Shown here one piece after another: positions 26,171 to 35,489 of a stretch of DNA of 64,000 nt. The notes under the pieces were generated by a model, which did not search any database, was not told where the DNA came from, and saw only the letters and a program-made list of their open reading frames with translations. Made by a program: the position numbers and the translations under genes. Source of the DNA: Flavobacterium sp. 245 (GTDB lineage: Bacteria; Bacteroidota; Bacteroidia; Flavobacteriales; Flavobacteriaceae); the NCBI RefSeq assembly GCF_004362055.1, contig NZ_SNXB01000008.1, positions 62,001 through 126,000 of the forward strand. Direction: 5' to 3'. Position 1 is the stretch's first letter, and each line of letters starts with the position of its first letter.

Positions 26171-26218
26171 AACGTTTGTCGATATGCTGGATGTAGACGT
26201 ACTGCTGTGCGTCTCTAC
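26171..26218. repeat. 48-bp direct repeat, copy 2, with REP-like palindrome
   Basis: It matches 25962-26009 with three substitutions, all C/T changes. The spacer from here to the VWA gene at 26434 is AT-rich. I see no further gene in it. The minus-strand frame crossing this cluster is an artefact of the palindromes. Confidence 0.85.
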
Positions 26219-26433
26219 AATCTTTAAGGAAAAATTAAAAAAAATATTTTTACACCAGATGCCTTTTAAAATAAGGGTTTCTGATTTTATTTTCACGTAA
26301 GAAAAATATTTGTAAAGTTTTTGGCATCGAATTTGAATGCTCGGAAATTGCAAATAATCGCCTCTAGTACATCCGGAATGCTAGTCCTTATTTGAAACAA
26401 AATCTATTTACTAATTTTTTAAAAATTCACTTT

Positions 26434-27987
26434 ATGAGAAATCTTAATTTCTTTATGATGGCATTCCTTGTACTTACTATTTTTGGCTGTAAGAAAGCTG
26501 ATTACGCTGCCGAAGAGAATGCAGATTCGACCGAGATTGCAGTTACAACCACCGATTTGGTTGAAGAAGAAAATTACATTCCTGATACTAATACAGAAAG
26601 TTATGCAGGATTAGAAGAAAATCCATTTGAATCACCGCTTAAAGAACCACTTTCTACTTTTTCTATAGATGTTGATAATGCATCATATACTAATATTAGA
26701 CGATTTATAAACGAAGGACAGAAAGTTCCTAAAGATGCTGTTCGAGTTGAAGAAATGATTAATTTTTTCAAATATAAATATCCACAGCCAGACGGTCAGC
26801 ATCCGTTTGCGATAAATACAGAATACAGCGATTGTCCGTGGAATAAAAACAGCCGATTATTAAAAATTGGTTTGCAGGGAAAAGACGTTCCAATGGCAAA
26901 TTTGCCAGCTACAAATCTTGTTTTTTTAGTGGACGTTTCCGGATCTATGGATGAGCCAAATAAACTGCCATTGCTGAAAGAATCGATGAAGATTTTGGTA
27001 AAGGAACTTCGCAGTACCGACCGAGTTTCGATTGTAGTTTATGCAGGTTCGGCAGGTGTCGTTTTAGAACCAACTTCTGGAGAAGATAAAGATGATATCA
27101 TGGACGCTTTTGATGATTTGCATGCAGGAGGAAGTACTGCGGGAGGAGAAGGAATCGAATTAGCTTATAAATTGGCACAGGAAAATTTCATCAAAGGTGG
27201 AAACAACAGAGTAGTGATAGCTACTGATGGTGATTTTAATGTTGGCGCTTCAACTGATGATGATATGTTTAAATTGATTGAACAGAAAAGAGAATCTGGC
27301 GTTTTCTTAACCGTTTTAGGTTTTGGTATGGGTAATTATAAAGATAGCAAAATGGAAATTCTTGCCGATAAAGGAAATGGGAATTACGCTTATATCGATA
27401 ATATTCAGGAAGCAAATCGTTTTCTAGGAAAAGAATTTAAAGGTTCAATGTTTGCTATCGCGAAAGATGTAAAAATTCAAATTGAGTTCAATCCAAAACA
27501 TGTTCAGGCGTATCGATTGATTGGTTATGAAAATCGAAAACTAAAAGCCGAAGATTTTAAAAATGACAAAATTGATGCCGGCGAATTAGGCAGCGGACAC
27601 TCGGTTACGGCTTTGTATGAAATTATTCCAGCGGGTGTAGAAAGCGATTATGTTCCGTCTGATTTGAAATATACTAAAACACAAAAAACGGAAGGAAATT
27701 ACAGTGATGAACTGGCAACTGTGAAATTTAGATATAAAAAACCTGATAGCAACAATAGTATTGAAATAATAAATACAATAGCAGATAAGAAAGTAAATCT
27801 AGAAAATAGTTCTCCCGATTTTAAATTTTCAACTGCAGTTTCTTGGTTCGGATTAAAACTTCGTGAGTCAAAATACATAGCGAACAGTTCAAGTTCTGAT
27901 ATTAAAAAACTTGCTAAATCTGGATTGCAAAATGATGAAGATGGTTACAGATCCGAGTTTGTAAGATTGGTAGATGCAGTGAATTAA
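26434..27987 (+). CDS. YfbK-like VWA-domain lipoprotein
   Basis: The 517-aa lipoprotein has the lipobox Cys in LTIFGC (about residue 19), a von Willebrand N-terminal region with TFSIDVDNASYTNIRRF, a VWA domain with an intact MIDAS (DVSGSMDEP) and a C-terminal DUF3520-type region. Such proteins are anchored to the outer or inner membrane, probably bind ligands through a metal, and are of unknown function. I use the ATG at 26434 rather than the TTG at 26392, since it directly precedes the lipoprotein signal. Distinct from BatA and BatB downstream. Confidence 0.88.
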   Translation: MRNLNFFMMAFLVLTIFGCKKADYAAEENADSTEIAVTTTDLVEEENYIPDTNTESYAGLEENPFESPLKEPLSTFSIDVDNASYTNIRRFINEGQKVPKDAVRVEEMINFFKYKYPQPDGQHPFAINTEYSDCPWNKNSRLLKIGLQGKDVPMANLPATNLVFLVDVSGSMDEPNKLPLLKESMKILVKELRSTDRVSIVVYAGSAGVVLEPTSGEDKDDIMDAFDDLHAGGSTAGGEGIELAYKLAQENFIKGGNNRVVIATDGDFNVGASTDDDMFKLIEQKRESGVFLTVLGFGMGNYKDSKMEILADKGNGNYAYIDNIQEANRFLGKEFKGSMFAIAKDVKIQIEFNPKHVQAYRLIGYENRKLKAEDFKNDKIDAGELGSGHSVTALYEIIPAGVESDYVPSDLKYTKTQKTEGNYSDELATVKFRYKKPDSNNSIEIINTIADKKVNLENSSPDFKFSTAVSWFGLKLRESKYIANSSSSDIKKLAKSGLQNDEDGYRSEFVRLVDAVN

Positions 27988-28004
27988 TTTCAAATTCCAA
28001 AATA

Positions 28005-28053
28005 AAAAAATTCCAAATCCCAATATTAGAAAATTGGAATTTGGAATTTTTTT
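28005..28053. terminator. TTGGAATTTGGAATT-type bidirectional terminator
   Basis: A 20-bp stem with one mismatch (28005-28024, 28033-28052; right arm ATTGGAATTTGGAATTTTTT) with an 8-nt loop lies between the converging VWA gene and batE. The same word pair recurs in the terminators at 42884 and 53280. Confidence 0.85.
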
Positions 28054-28072
28054 ATTTGATTTTTTGAAAATT

Positions 28073-28819
28073 TTATTTGACTTCTTTAATGGTTGAACCA
28101 TCAATCCAGCCTTCAGTTCCATCTGTTAATTCGATTTTTTTCCATTGGCCTAAAACTTCGGTTACATATACTTTTGCACCTTCGTGTAATAAGAAAATTG
28201 CAGCGCCACCTTTTTGAGGCTCGCTTCGAACTTCGCTTAATTCGGCAAAAACAATTGCAGGGCGATCATTATCAAAATGGTTTTTTTCAGACATTCCAGC
28301 TGAAACGGTTAATGCTAGCGCCACTAAAAGAACAAACATTCCAATAAAGTAAATTCTTTTTGAAAGAGTAAGCTGTGAAAAATAATAGCCAATAAAACTC
28401 AGCAAGAAAAGAAATGCTATTCCGACTGAAATTTTTGCCCAAGTATTGTAATTAAAAATACCAGTAAAGTTCTGAATCAATTTCGCAAAACCTACTTTCG
28501 GAACTTCTTTAATTTCGTCGATGGTCAGCTTTTTGGCAAATTTTAAATTGTTCAGCGTTTCCGGATCATGAGGTTTTAAAACTAAAGCTTTCTCATAATT
28601 GTATATCGCTGGAGCCACTTTATTCAGCTTATAATAACTATTAGCCAAATTAAAATACAATTCAGCCGATTCTTGTTTGTTTTCTTTTATAACGCCTTCA
28701 TAAGCCAGAACAGCTTCCTGATAATTGCCTCTTTGGTACATCGCGTTTCCTTTTTCAAAGCTGCTCTGAGCAAAGAAAACCTGTGTGATTAATAAAAAGA
28801 GATATACTATATTTTTCAT
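28073..28819 (-). CDS. batE: BatE: TPR and SH3-domain protein of the BAT operon
   Basis: The 248-aa protein has a signal peptide (1-17), TPR repeats (about 19-90, including AELYFNLANSYYKLNKVAPAI), two membrane helices (about 130-148 and 154-172) and a bacterial SH3 domain (about 185-245, WKKIELTDGTEGWIDG). It is the last gene of the BAT operon. BAT proteins are linked to aerotolerance and stress survival in Bacteroides and Leptospira by genetics, and the mechanism is not settled. Spacing and strand support co-transcription with batD. Confidence 0.9.
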   Translation of the reverse strand: MKNIVYLFLLITQVFFAQSSFEKGNAMYQRGNYQEAVLAYEGVIKENKQESAELYFNLANSYYKLNKVAPAIYNYEKALVLKPHDPETLNNLKFAKKLTIDEIKEVPKVGFAKLIQNFTGIFNYNTWAKISVGIAFLFLLSFIGYYFSQLTLSKRIYFIGMFVLLVALALTVSAGMSEKNHFDNDRPAIVFAELSEVRSEPQKGGAAIFLLHEGAKVYVTEVLGQWKKIELTDGTEGWIDGSTIKEVK

Positions 28820-28844
28820 TTTCTAGATTTGTAATACGATTTTC

Positions 28845-28912
28845 AACTTTGCGAACTTAAAACTGCGCAATCTAAATCAAATTTCTTAGCGCACTTTGCG
28901 GTTAAAAAAATT
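28845..28912. repeat. Degenerate word spacer between batD and batE
   Basis: The words ACTTTGCG (28856 region and 28892-28899), CTGCGCAA and TTAGCGCA recur with irregular spacing, and GCGCA/TGCGC occur in both senses. It belongs to the class of word arrays but is the least regular example. It begins next to the batD stop. Confidence 0.4.
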
Positions 28913-30659
28913 AAACAATCTGTTTTTCTAATTCTGAAATAATTAAAACAGCTTTATCAAAATCCTGCTGAATCGAAGCGCTCGATGCCGGAGCATATCG
29001 TGCAAATTCGCAGTTTTCAGTCAAATTAATAAAACTCTGAACCGATTCTGGATTTGCTTTTCTTGATAATAGCAATTCACGAATATTGTCTTTGCTCATT
29101 TCTGAGGTTTCAATATGCAGTTTTGCTTTCAGGAAATTATGCATCGCTTTTTCTAATGCAATATAAAATGCTTCTTTATTGTTCAGTTGTTTTTTAGCTT
29201 CAGATAAATATTTCTTAGCTAGTTTATTGTTCATTTTAATGCGGTTTCCAGCCACATCGCCATCAATTGCTTCTTTTTTCTTCTTAGCAATAATGATAAT
29301 TGGCAAAATGATGAAAGGAGCAAAAAGTAAAGCATAGTATAAATCAGAACCATAAAAATCATCTTTTTCAATCGAAACTAATGTAGTTCTTGATTTAATA
29401 TACTTAAACTGATCTGTTTTCGAAATTACATTTTTAGCAGCGCTTGCTGTACTGTTTGCTTCAGCTTGCATTGGACCATCTAAAACATCAATTGCAATTT
29501 CTTGCGATGTAATTGTTTTATAGGAACCAGTACTTAAGTCAAAATAAGAAAACTGCATTGGTTTAATAATGTATTTTCCTTTATACTGAGGAACAATAGT
29601 ATACTTGTCAGATATTCTTCCAGACATTCCTGCTAATGAAGTTGTAACTTTTTCGTCATGAACGGGGTCGTACATTTCTAGCGCATTTGGCACAACTGGT
29701 TTTGGCAAAGTAAACAGTTTCATATTTCCGGTTCCATTTGCACTTACAATTAAGTCAAGACCTTCGCCACTTTTCACACTTGTTTTTGAAGGCGTAACCA
29801 CAAAATTAAACTTACCAACCGCACCACTGAAACCTTCTGGTTTTCCAGTTTCAGGTAGAGGTCTCACATTAATTGTTTTGGCTCCAGCCGAAACTACTTT
29901 ATTGTCATCAGTAATAATCATTTGGCCAAACATATCACGGCGATTTGTAGGCAATTGTACACCAATGTCTAATGAAAGCGGTTCGATAGTTAATTTACCT
30001 GATTTTTGAGGATATAGAATGGTTTTTTTCAAGATTACAAAATAGCATCTCTGACCTTGAAAACTTCCTTCTTCAATCGCTAGTTGTTTGATGTCGATAT
30101 TTTGATTCCAGAAATCATTATACTTTGGTTTTGCCAATTCTTTAAAACCAGTTACCCCAATATTATTGAAATACAGTTTGTAAACAACCGTAATTGGTTC
30201 GTTTACGTACGGATTTGTTTTCGAAATTTCGGCAACAAGATTAAGTGTTTCGCTTCCTTGTCCTTGTGGTCTGTCATTTGGATCTCTTTCCTGAGCAACA
30301 GCATTTGTGACAACAATTTTTATGGGTGAAGTTTTGTAAACCTGTCCGTTAAATTCAATTGCTGCTTGGCGTATAGTTGCATTTCCTTTTCTATCTGGTT
30401 GTAAGATATAGGAGTATATTTTTTGAAAAGAACTTCGCCCATTTACCCAAGATTGACTGATTTGCTGGCTTGGCCCTGCTACAATTTTAAATCCGTCAAA
30501 ATTTGGCTGTTCAAAGTTGTCTCCATCAACATTCATGATAAAGTCGATTCGGAGCCTTTCATTAAGTCCAAGCGTGTTTTTACTAACTCTGGCCTCAAAT
30601 TGAACCTGAGCCAAAAGTCCTTGAAAAGTGAATAGAAATAAAATTAAAAATCTTTTCAT
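28911..30659 (-). CDS. batD: BatD family protein
   Basis: The 582-aa protein has a signal peptide (1-17, ending LLAQ) and three or more Ig-like beta domains in the periplasm (about 20-400), a single membrane helix near 435-455 (LYYALLFAPFIILPIIIIA) and a cytoplasmic helical tail. This is the BatD/oxygen-tolerance layout. It probably links the VWA proteins of the complex across the membrane. It follows batC across a GTTTAATC array. Confidence 0.92.
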   Translation of the reverse strand: MKRFLILFLFTFQGLLAQVQFEARVSKNTLGLNERLRIDFIMNVDGDNFEQPNFDGFKIVAGPSQQISQSWVNGRSSFQKIYSYILQPDRKGNATIRQAAIEFNGQVYKTSPIKIVVTNAVAQERDPNDRPQGQGSETLNLVAEISKTNPYVNEPITVVYKLYFNNIGVTGFKELAKPKYNDFWNQNIDIKQLAIEEGSFQGQRCYFVILKKTILYPQKSGKLTIEPLSLDIGVQLPTNRRDMFGQMIITDDNKVVSAGAKTINVRPLPETGKPEGFSGAVGKFNFVVTPSKTSVKSGEGLDLIVSANGTGNMKLFTLPKPVVPNALEMYDPVHDEKVTTSLAGMSGRISDKYTIVPQYKGKYIIKPMQFSYFDLSTGSYKTITSQEIAIDVLDGPMQAEANSTASAAKNVISKTDQFKYIKSRTTLVSIEKDDFYGSDLYYALLFAPFIILPIIIIAKKKKEAIDGDVAGNRIKMNNKLAKKYLSEAKKQLNNKEAFYIALEKAMHNFLKAKLHIETSEMSKDNIRELLLSRKANPESVQSFINLTENCEFARYAPASSASIQQDFDKAVLIISELEKQIV

Positions 30660-30662
30660 TTA

Positions 30663-30787
30663 TTCGTTTAATCGTTTTTGCTGTTTAATCGTTTATTCGC
30701 TTAATCGTTTAACTGTTTAATCGTTTAATCGGTTTTTTGTCTAGAGAATAGTTCATATAAACAAATTAACAATTAAACGATTAAACT
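30663..30787. repeat. GTTTAATC octamer array between batC and batD
   Basis: GTTT cores start at 30666, 30674, 30683, 30691, (GCTT 30699), 30707, 30715, 30723 and (GGTT 30731), all at period 8 except one step of 9. The opposite arm at 30762-30786 reads AAATTAAC, AATTAAAC, GATTAAAC, also at period 8 and in inverted sense. The non-repetitive centre is about 30 bp. Confidence 0.75.
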
Positions 30788-30792
30788 TTTAT

Positions 30793-31560
30793 TTACCAGT
30801 CTTTTTCTGTTTTTCTAGGATTTCCTTTTACTTTTTGAGCGTTTACTTTATCCTGAATTTTCTTTTCTTCGTTGTTTACGGCATCTAATAAATTCTGTAC
30901 ACGTTCTTTAGATATTCCTCCAGGCTGTGGTTTTGGCTGTCCGTTATTGTCTGATTTGTCATCTTTCTTCGGATCATTTTTGCCGTCTTTTTTATCCTTG
31001 TCTTTATCGCCTTTATCGTCTTTTTTATCTTTATCCTTGTCCTTGTTTTTATCTTTGTCCTTGTCTTTATCTTTATTTTTATCCTTGTCTTTGTCCTTAT
31101 CTTTATTCTTGTCTTTGTTGTCGTTTTTAGGCGGATTTTCTTTTAGCTTTTGTTTGGCTAAAGCATAATTATAACGCGTTTCGTCATCTGTTGGGTCATT
31201 TCGAAGCGCTTCTTTATATGCTTCAACAGCTTGCGTATAATCTTTCTCTTTCATGAAAACATTTCCTAAGTTATGATAAGCTTTATGTTTTTCAGGACGC
31301 GTTTTGGCATTTTTTATCGCTTTCGCAAAAGCATATTTAGCTTCCGAAATCTGATTTTGTTTGTAAATCGTATTTCCTAAATTGTATGAAGCAGCGGCTT
31401 TTTTTGGAAATTTTGACTGCGAAATTCTGTAATTCGCTTCGGCATCAACAAATTTATTCTGTTTATATTCTTCGTTCCCGTCTGGCAATGTCTTGTCTTT
31501 TTCCTGAGCAGCAACTGCTAAAGAAAACGTTAGTAAAATATAAAGAAGTAAATTTTTCAT
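30793..31560 (-). CDS. batC: BatC: TPR protein with Lys/Asp-rich tail
   Basis: The protein is 255 aa from the ATG at 31560, which opens a signal peptide (MKNLLLYILLTFSLAVAA). A longer frame to 31617 would overlap batB and lacks family support. TPR repeats fill about 25-135. A low-complexity tract of KDKDKNKD units follows (about 145-200), then a short conserved C-terminus. The TPR part probably mediates contacts in the BAT complex. The tract is encoded by near-identical short DNA repeats (31000-31115) and may vary in length between strains. Confidence 0.88.
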   Translation of the reverse strand: MKNLLLYILLTFSLAVAAQEKDKTLPDGNEEYKQNKFVDAEANYRISQSKFPKKAAASYNLGNTIYKQNQISEAKYAFAKAIKNAKTRPEKHKAYHNLGNVFMKEKDYTQAVEAYKEALRNDPTDDETRYNYALAKQKLKENPPKNDNKDKNKDKDKDKDKNKDKDKDKDKNKDKDKDKKDDKGDKDKDKKDGKNDPKKDDKSDNNGQPKPQPGGISKERVQNLLDAVNNEEKKIQDKVNAQKVKGNPRKTEKDW

Positions 31561-31603
31561 TCTAAATTTTTTGTTTTTTTGTTCCGAGATTTTAGCAGAA
31601 CAA

Positions 31604-32638
31604 TTATTTCTTTTCATTAAATAAATTCAACTCTTTTATCCAATTTGTTTTTCTTTCTAAAAGGAAAATATCTAAGAATAATAAAAGAAAAGCAAAGCCA
31701 ATGAACCATTGAAACTGCGATTGAAATTCAGCCATCTGTGTCGCTTCAAACTCTGTTTTCTGAATATTGTTCAATGCGTTTTTGACATAGTCCAAAACTT
31801 CTTTGGTGCTTCCGCCGTAAACATAACCACCTTTTGTTGCTTTTGCAATCGTTTTTAAACCTTCCTGATTTAATTTAGTGATTACAATTTGTCCGTTCTG
31901 GTCTTTTTGATGATTTCTTACAACGCCGTTTTCTTTTAACGGAATTGTGCCTCCTTTTTCAGTTCCAACGCCAATTGTGATGATTTTCATTCCCAATTTG
32001 TTAGCTTCTTCAGCAGCAGTAGTAGCTCCTTCAGAATGATCTTCACCATCAGAAATTAATATAAGCAGTTTGCTTGTTTTGCTTTTTTCATCAAAATAAG
32101 TTGATGATAATCTGATAGCTTCATCAAGCGAAGTTCCCTGAGATGAAACCATATCTGGACTCATGCTTTGCAAGAACATTTTTGCAACGCTATAATCTGT
32201 TGTAATTGGCAAAACCGGAAAAGCACTTCCTGCATAAGCCACAATTCCAATTCGGTCGCTTCCTAACTGATTGATAATTTGAGAAACAATCTGTTTGCTT
32301 TTCTCTAAACGGCTCGGTGCAACATCTTCAGCAAGCATACTTTTAGAAACGTCAACGGCAAAAACAATATCAATACCTTCACGTTTTACGGTTTCCATTT
32401 TAGTCCCAATTTTCGGGTTTACTAAACCAATAATTAAACAGGCAAGTGCTAAAAGTATAATCGATAATTTTAATACTGGTTTGAAAACAGAACTTTCAGG
32501 GCTCAGTTTTTTGACCATTTCTACATCACCAAATTCGCGTTGTTTTTTTCGTTTCCAATATACATTGAAAAGAAAAATACACACCACAATTGGGAGTAAG
32601 AATAAAAGGTATAAATATTTTTTTTCGTCTAATTCCAT
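31604..32638 (-). CDS. batB: BatB: VWA-domain membrane protein
   Basis: The 344-aa protein has a first membrane helix (9-26), a second (about 55-73), a VWA domain (about 88-290) with MIDAS DVSKS and a last helix near 312-330. The MIDAS motif has DVSKSM, as in BatB, against DVSGSM in BatA. VWA domains here face the periplasm. It lies between batA and batC, and a 7/6-bp array (32645-32702) separates it from batA. Confidence 0.92.
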   Translation of the reverse strand: MELDEKKYLYLLFLLPIVVCIFLFNVYWKRKKQREFGDVEMVKKLSPESSVFKPVLKLSIILLALACLIIGLVNPKIGTKMETVKREGIDIVFAVDVSKSMLAEDVAPSRLEKSKQIVSQIINQLGSDRIGIVAYAGSAFPVLPITTDYSVAKMFLQSMSPDMVSSQGTSLDEAIRLSSTYFDEKSKTSKLLILISDGEDHSEGATTAAEEANKLGMKIITIGVGTEKGGTIPLKENGVVRNHQKDQNGQIVITKLNQEGLKTIAKATKGGYVYGGSTKEVLDYVKNALNNIQKTEFEATQMAEFQSQFQWFIGFAFLLLFLDIFLLERKTNWIKELNLFNEKK

Positions 32639-32644
32639 TTTTTA

Positions 32645-32705
32645 ATTCTCGTTTTCAGTTTTCAGTTACAGTTTTCAGTTGTAAACTGAGAACCGCGACT
32701 GCGAC
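32645..32705. repeat. TTTTCAG word array between batA and batB
   Basis: TTTTCAG, TTTTCAG, TTACAG, TTTTCAG and TTGTAA are followed by ACTGAGA, ACCGCG, ACTGCG and ACTAAAA. Word length is 7 with 6-bp variants, and the sense changes midway (TTTTCAGT against ACTGAGAA), giving a hairpin layout. Confidence 0.6.
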
Positions 32706-32712
32706 TAAAATA

Positions 32713-33714
32713 TTAAATAAAGCTTCTGTAAACTGTATTTCTTAAACCAACTTCAAGCAATAATAAAAGAACCGCGAAAGAAACAAAAAATCGGTATTTT
32801 TCGTCATAATCGTAGAATTTTAATTCTTGTATTTCAGTTGTTTCTAATTTGTTGATAGCGTTATAAATTTGAGCAAGTCTGTCGTTGCTTGTTGCTCTAA
32901 AATACGTTCCATCCGTTTTACGGGCAATGCTTTTCATTAACTGCTCGTCAATTTCCACTTTTTGCATTTTGAACAGGAATCCGCCATTTGGTCCATACGC
33001 GTACGGAGATTCAGCCATTCCATTTGTTCCTAATCCAATCGTATAAACTTTTATTCCGTATTGTTTTGCAATATCTGCCGCAGTTTCCGGCTCAATAAAT
33101 CCGGCATTATTAACACCATCTGTCAATAAAATAATAACACGGCTTTTTGCTTTGCTGTCTTTTAAACGGTTAACTGCTGTTGCAAGTCCCATTCCAATTC
33201 CGGTTCCGTCCTGCAATGCATTGTCGTACTTAATTTCTTTTATTGCTTCTAAAATAATGGCCTTGTCACTTGTAACAGGTGTTTTTGTATAAGCTTCAGA
33301 AGCATACAAAACCAATCCGATTCTATCGTTTGGTCTTTCTCCAACAAAGTCTGCTGCAACTCTTTTTAAAGCTTCCATACGGTTTGGCTTTAAATCTTTT
33401 GCCAACATACTTCCAGAAACGTCAATTGCCATTACAATATCAATTCCTTTAGTTGTCTTTGTCTGATTGCTTACATCAACTGTTCGCGGTCTTGCCAGAG
33501 CAATAATCAAAGAACATAATGCAAGAATTCTGAAAACATATAAACAAGGTTTTAGTTTTGTCAGCAGTGATTCGCTGTTTTTAAAACCTGTTGTTGAACT
33601 CATTTTTAAAGTTGCAGACTGCTGATTGCGTTTCCAGAAGTACCAAGCAATCACAATCGGAATCAAAAGAAACAGCCAAAAGAATTCTGGATTTAAAAAA
33701 GTGATCTTTCCCAT
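32713..33714 (-). CDS. batA: BatA: VWA-domain membrane protein
   Basis: The 333-aa protein has helices at about 9-25 and 55-72, a VWA domain (about 88-285) with a complete MIDAS (DVSGSM, then the Thr and Asp of LLTDGVNN) and a C-terminal helix (about 308-325). It begins at an ATG that overlaps the stop of the upstream gene by one base (TAATG). It is one of the two VWA subunits of the BAT complex. Metal-dependent ligand binding is inferred from the MIDAS. Confidence 0.92.
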   Translation of the reverse strand: MGKITFLNPEFFWLFLLIPIVIAWYFWKRNQQSATLKMSSTTGFKNSESLLTKLKPCLYVFRILALCSLIIALARPRTVDVSNQTKTTKGIDIVMAIDVSGSMLAKDLKPNRMEALKRVAADFVGERPNDRIGLVLYASEAYTKTPVTSDKAIILEAIKEIKYDNALQDGTGIGMGLATAVNRLKDSKAKSRVIILLTDGVNNAGFIEPETAADIAKQYGIKVYTIGLGTNGMAESPYAYGPNGGFLFKMQKVEIDEQLMKSIARKTDGTYFRATSNDRLAQIYNAINKLETTEIQELKFYDYDEKYRFFVSFAVLLLLLEVGLRNTVYRSFI

Positions 33715-35345
33715 TAGTTGCTAGCTTTTTTAAGTTCAACAGAATTTAAAATTCGGTCAGTAATTGTGTTTCCGTAGCTGTCACCTTCTTCGTGCGAAAT
33801 AATAATCTGCTGCAATCCTTGTTCTTGTTTGAAAAGAAGAATTTCATAATACACTTTTGTACTGCTTTTGGTTAACGGATTTATTACAGTCATTGTACCG
33901 TATCCTTTTAAGCCCTGCACGCCTTCGTTTGTTTGATAATCTTCTTGCTTTACAATAATATTTTGTCCGCCTTGAGCTTCAATAATTTTTAATGAACCTT
34001 CTAGGGTTTTTGCCAAATCGATTTCTGTTGGAGTTTTAAATTTACTTGTTGAAACCGCAATATAAAAATTGTCAGTCATTCCTCCGTAAACAAAAAGTTG
34101 CATTTCCTTAATCAAAGCCATTGCATCTTTCGGAAGAACTTTTAGCGGATCCATTCGTTTTAAGACCTGTGGAGTTTCAACTAAAACTCCTGGATTTCCG
34201 TATTCGCTTTTTACCCATTCGCTTTCCAAAAGGCGTTTAGTTGGGTTCATTAAAACGGTATCTTTTACATTAGTGAAACCTTTTACAGCAATCCAAACGG
34301 CTGTCGTTACAATCAATAAACCAATAACAGATGCTACAGCAATAGTAATACGTTTGTTTCTTTGTTTCTTTAATTGAAGTTTTATCTGCTTTTGTCTTTG
34401 TGCTTCGTTCAGTATTTCATCTTCTTCAGAAGGAATTTCAGAAGGAATTGCATTATCCAGTGTTAAAATTACTTTCTGAATTTTGTTTCGGTCATCCGTA
34501 ATTTCAAAATCTAATGGTTTAGATTTTGCAAATTTTACTAAATCTGCCTGACGTAGAACACGCTCTAAATTTTCAACCGTTTCAGGCGTTAAAGTCATTT
34601 TCTTTTTAGTCGAAGCATTTCTGATTGCCTGAATTAATTCCGAAGTTGTGCTTTCCATTGCTGGAATGTGAATTGCTTCTTCAATATAATTTCTCGCAAT
34701 ATCAGTCAGTTCACTATAATATTCTTTGATTTCGCCTTTTTGAACTAATTCTTTTGATTCCAGATTGTTTAATAGGCTTGTTGCTTTTTCGATTGGAGTT
34801 TTGTAAACTTCTTCTTCAATTTTCTTTTGCTGACGTTTTTTTACATACCAATAAACAAAAGCACCGATTCCAAGAATAATTACTAATGCCAAAACATATT
34901 TCCACCAACTGCCAAGACCTTCATCAGAACTGCTGATGTCTTTAATGTCGTACATTTTTTGCTGCAGTGTATCAACTTTTACGCTGGCAACTTCAACCTT
35001 GATAGAATCAGAGAAATAAGGTTTTTTGTCGATTAAAATCTGAACGGGCGGAATAGTATATTTTCCTGAATCAAATTGAGTTAGACCATATTTTTTGATC
35101 AATTCGTAAGTGTCATTTTTCTTTACGGTATCAACTGGATACGACTGAATAACTTCTAATGGCCCAAAGGTTTTTTGTTTAGGAAAAACAACTTTCGATT
35201 TTGAACTTACAACCGTTTTCAGCGTTAGCTTGAACTCGGCTCCAATTTTATTTTTTGTCGTATCAATGCTTGTTTCAACTTGTTTTTGCTGAGCAAAACC
35301 TGCCGAAGTAAGTAAAAATAAAAATATGTAAAATTTTAATTTCAT
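33714..35345 (-). CDS. BAT-operon membrane protein of unknown role
   Basis: The 543-aa protein has a signal peptide (1-18, SAGFAQ), an Ig-like periplasmic domain akin to BatD's first domain (about 20-130), a membrane helix (about 148-167), a cytoplasmic helical region (about 170-335), a second helix (about 337-358) and a soluble C-terminal domain. The order between DUF58 and batA is normal for Flavobacteria. The function is not known. Its stop overlaps the batA start by one base, so the two are translationally coupled. Confidence 0.85.
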   Translation of the reverse strand: MKLKFYIFLFLLTSAGFAQQKQVETSIDTTKNKIGAEFKLTLKTVVSSKSKVVFPKQKTFGPLEVIQSYPVDTVKKNDTYELIKKYGLTQFDSGKYTIPPVQILIDKKPYFSDSIKVEVASVKVDTLQQKMYDIKDISSSDEGLGSWWKYVLALVIILGIGAFVYWYVKKRQQKKIEEEVYKTPIEKATSLLNNLESKELVQKGEIKEYYSELTDIARNYIEEAIHIPAMESTTSELIQAIRNASTKKKMTLTPETVENLERVLRQADLVKFAKSKPLDFEITDDRNKIQKVILTLDNAIPSEIPSEEDEILNEAQRQKQIKLQLKKQRNKRITIAVASVIGLLIVTTAVWIAVKGFTNVKDTVLMNPTKRLLESEWVKSEYGNPGVLVETPQVLKRMDPLKVLPKDAMALIKEMQLFVYGGMTDNFYIAVSTSKFKTPTEIDLAKTLEGSLKIIEAQGGQNIIVKQEDYQTNEGVQGLKGYGTMTVINPLTKSSTKVYYEILLFKQEQGLQQIIISHEEGDSYGNTITDRILNSVELKKASN

Positions 35346-35384
35346 TTGATTTTTGATTTCAGATTTTAGTCTAAAACGAATGCT

Positions 35385-35489
35385 TAAAAATGGAACACGG
35401 ATGACACAGATTTAAGCGGATTATATTTTTTATAATTGAAAAACGATATTTTAAAATCTAATATTCTAACTATCTAAGAAGTCTAATTA
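35385..35489. repeat. Composite word array between DUF58 and the 543-aa gene
   Basis: Two parts are visible. ACACGGATGACACAGATT and AAGCGGATT-type words occur at 35396-35421. Period 8-9 TCTAA words at 35458-35489 (TCTAATAT, TCTAACTA, TCTAAGAAG, TCTAATTA, TCTAGACT) run into the 3' end of the DUF58 gene. The DUF58 stop (35487-35489) is inside the last word. TCTAAGAAGTCTAA is shared with arrays at 39.4-39.5 and 47.9 kb. Confidence 0.65.

Noticed and set aside
26165..26353. Minus-strand frame of 62 codons across the REP cluster
   Set aside because: It is composed of palindromic repeats and AT-rich spacer with no protein-like pattern.
30872..31168. Plus-strand frame rich in Ser and Leu
   Set aside because: It is the antisense reading of the Lys/Asp repeat tract of batC.
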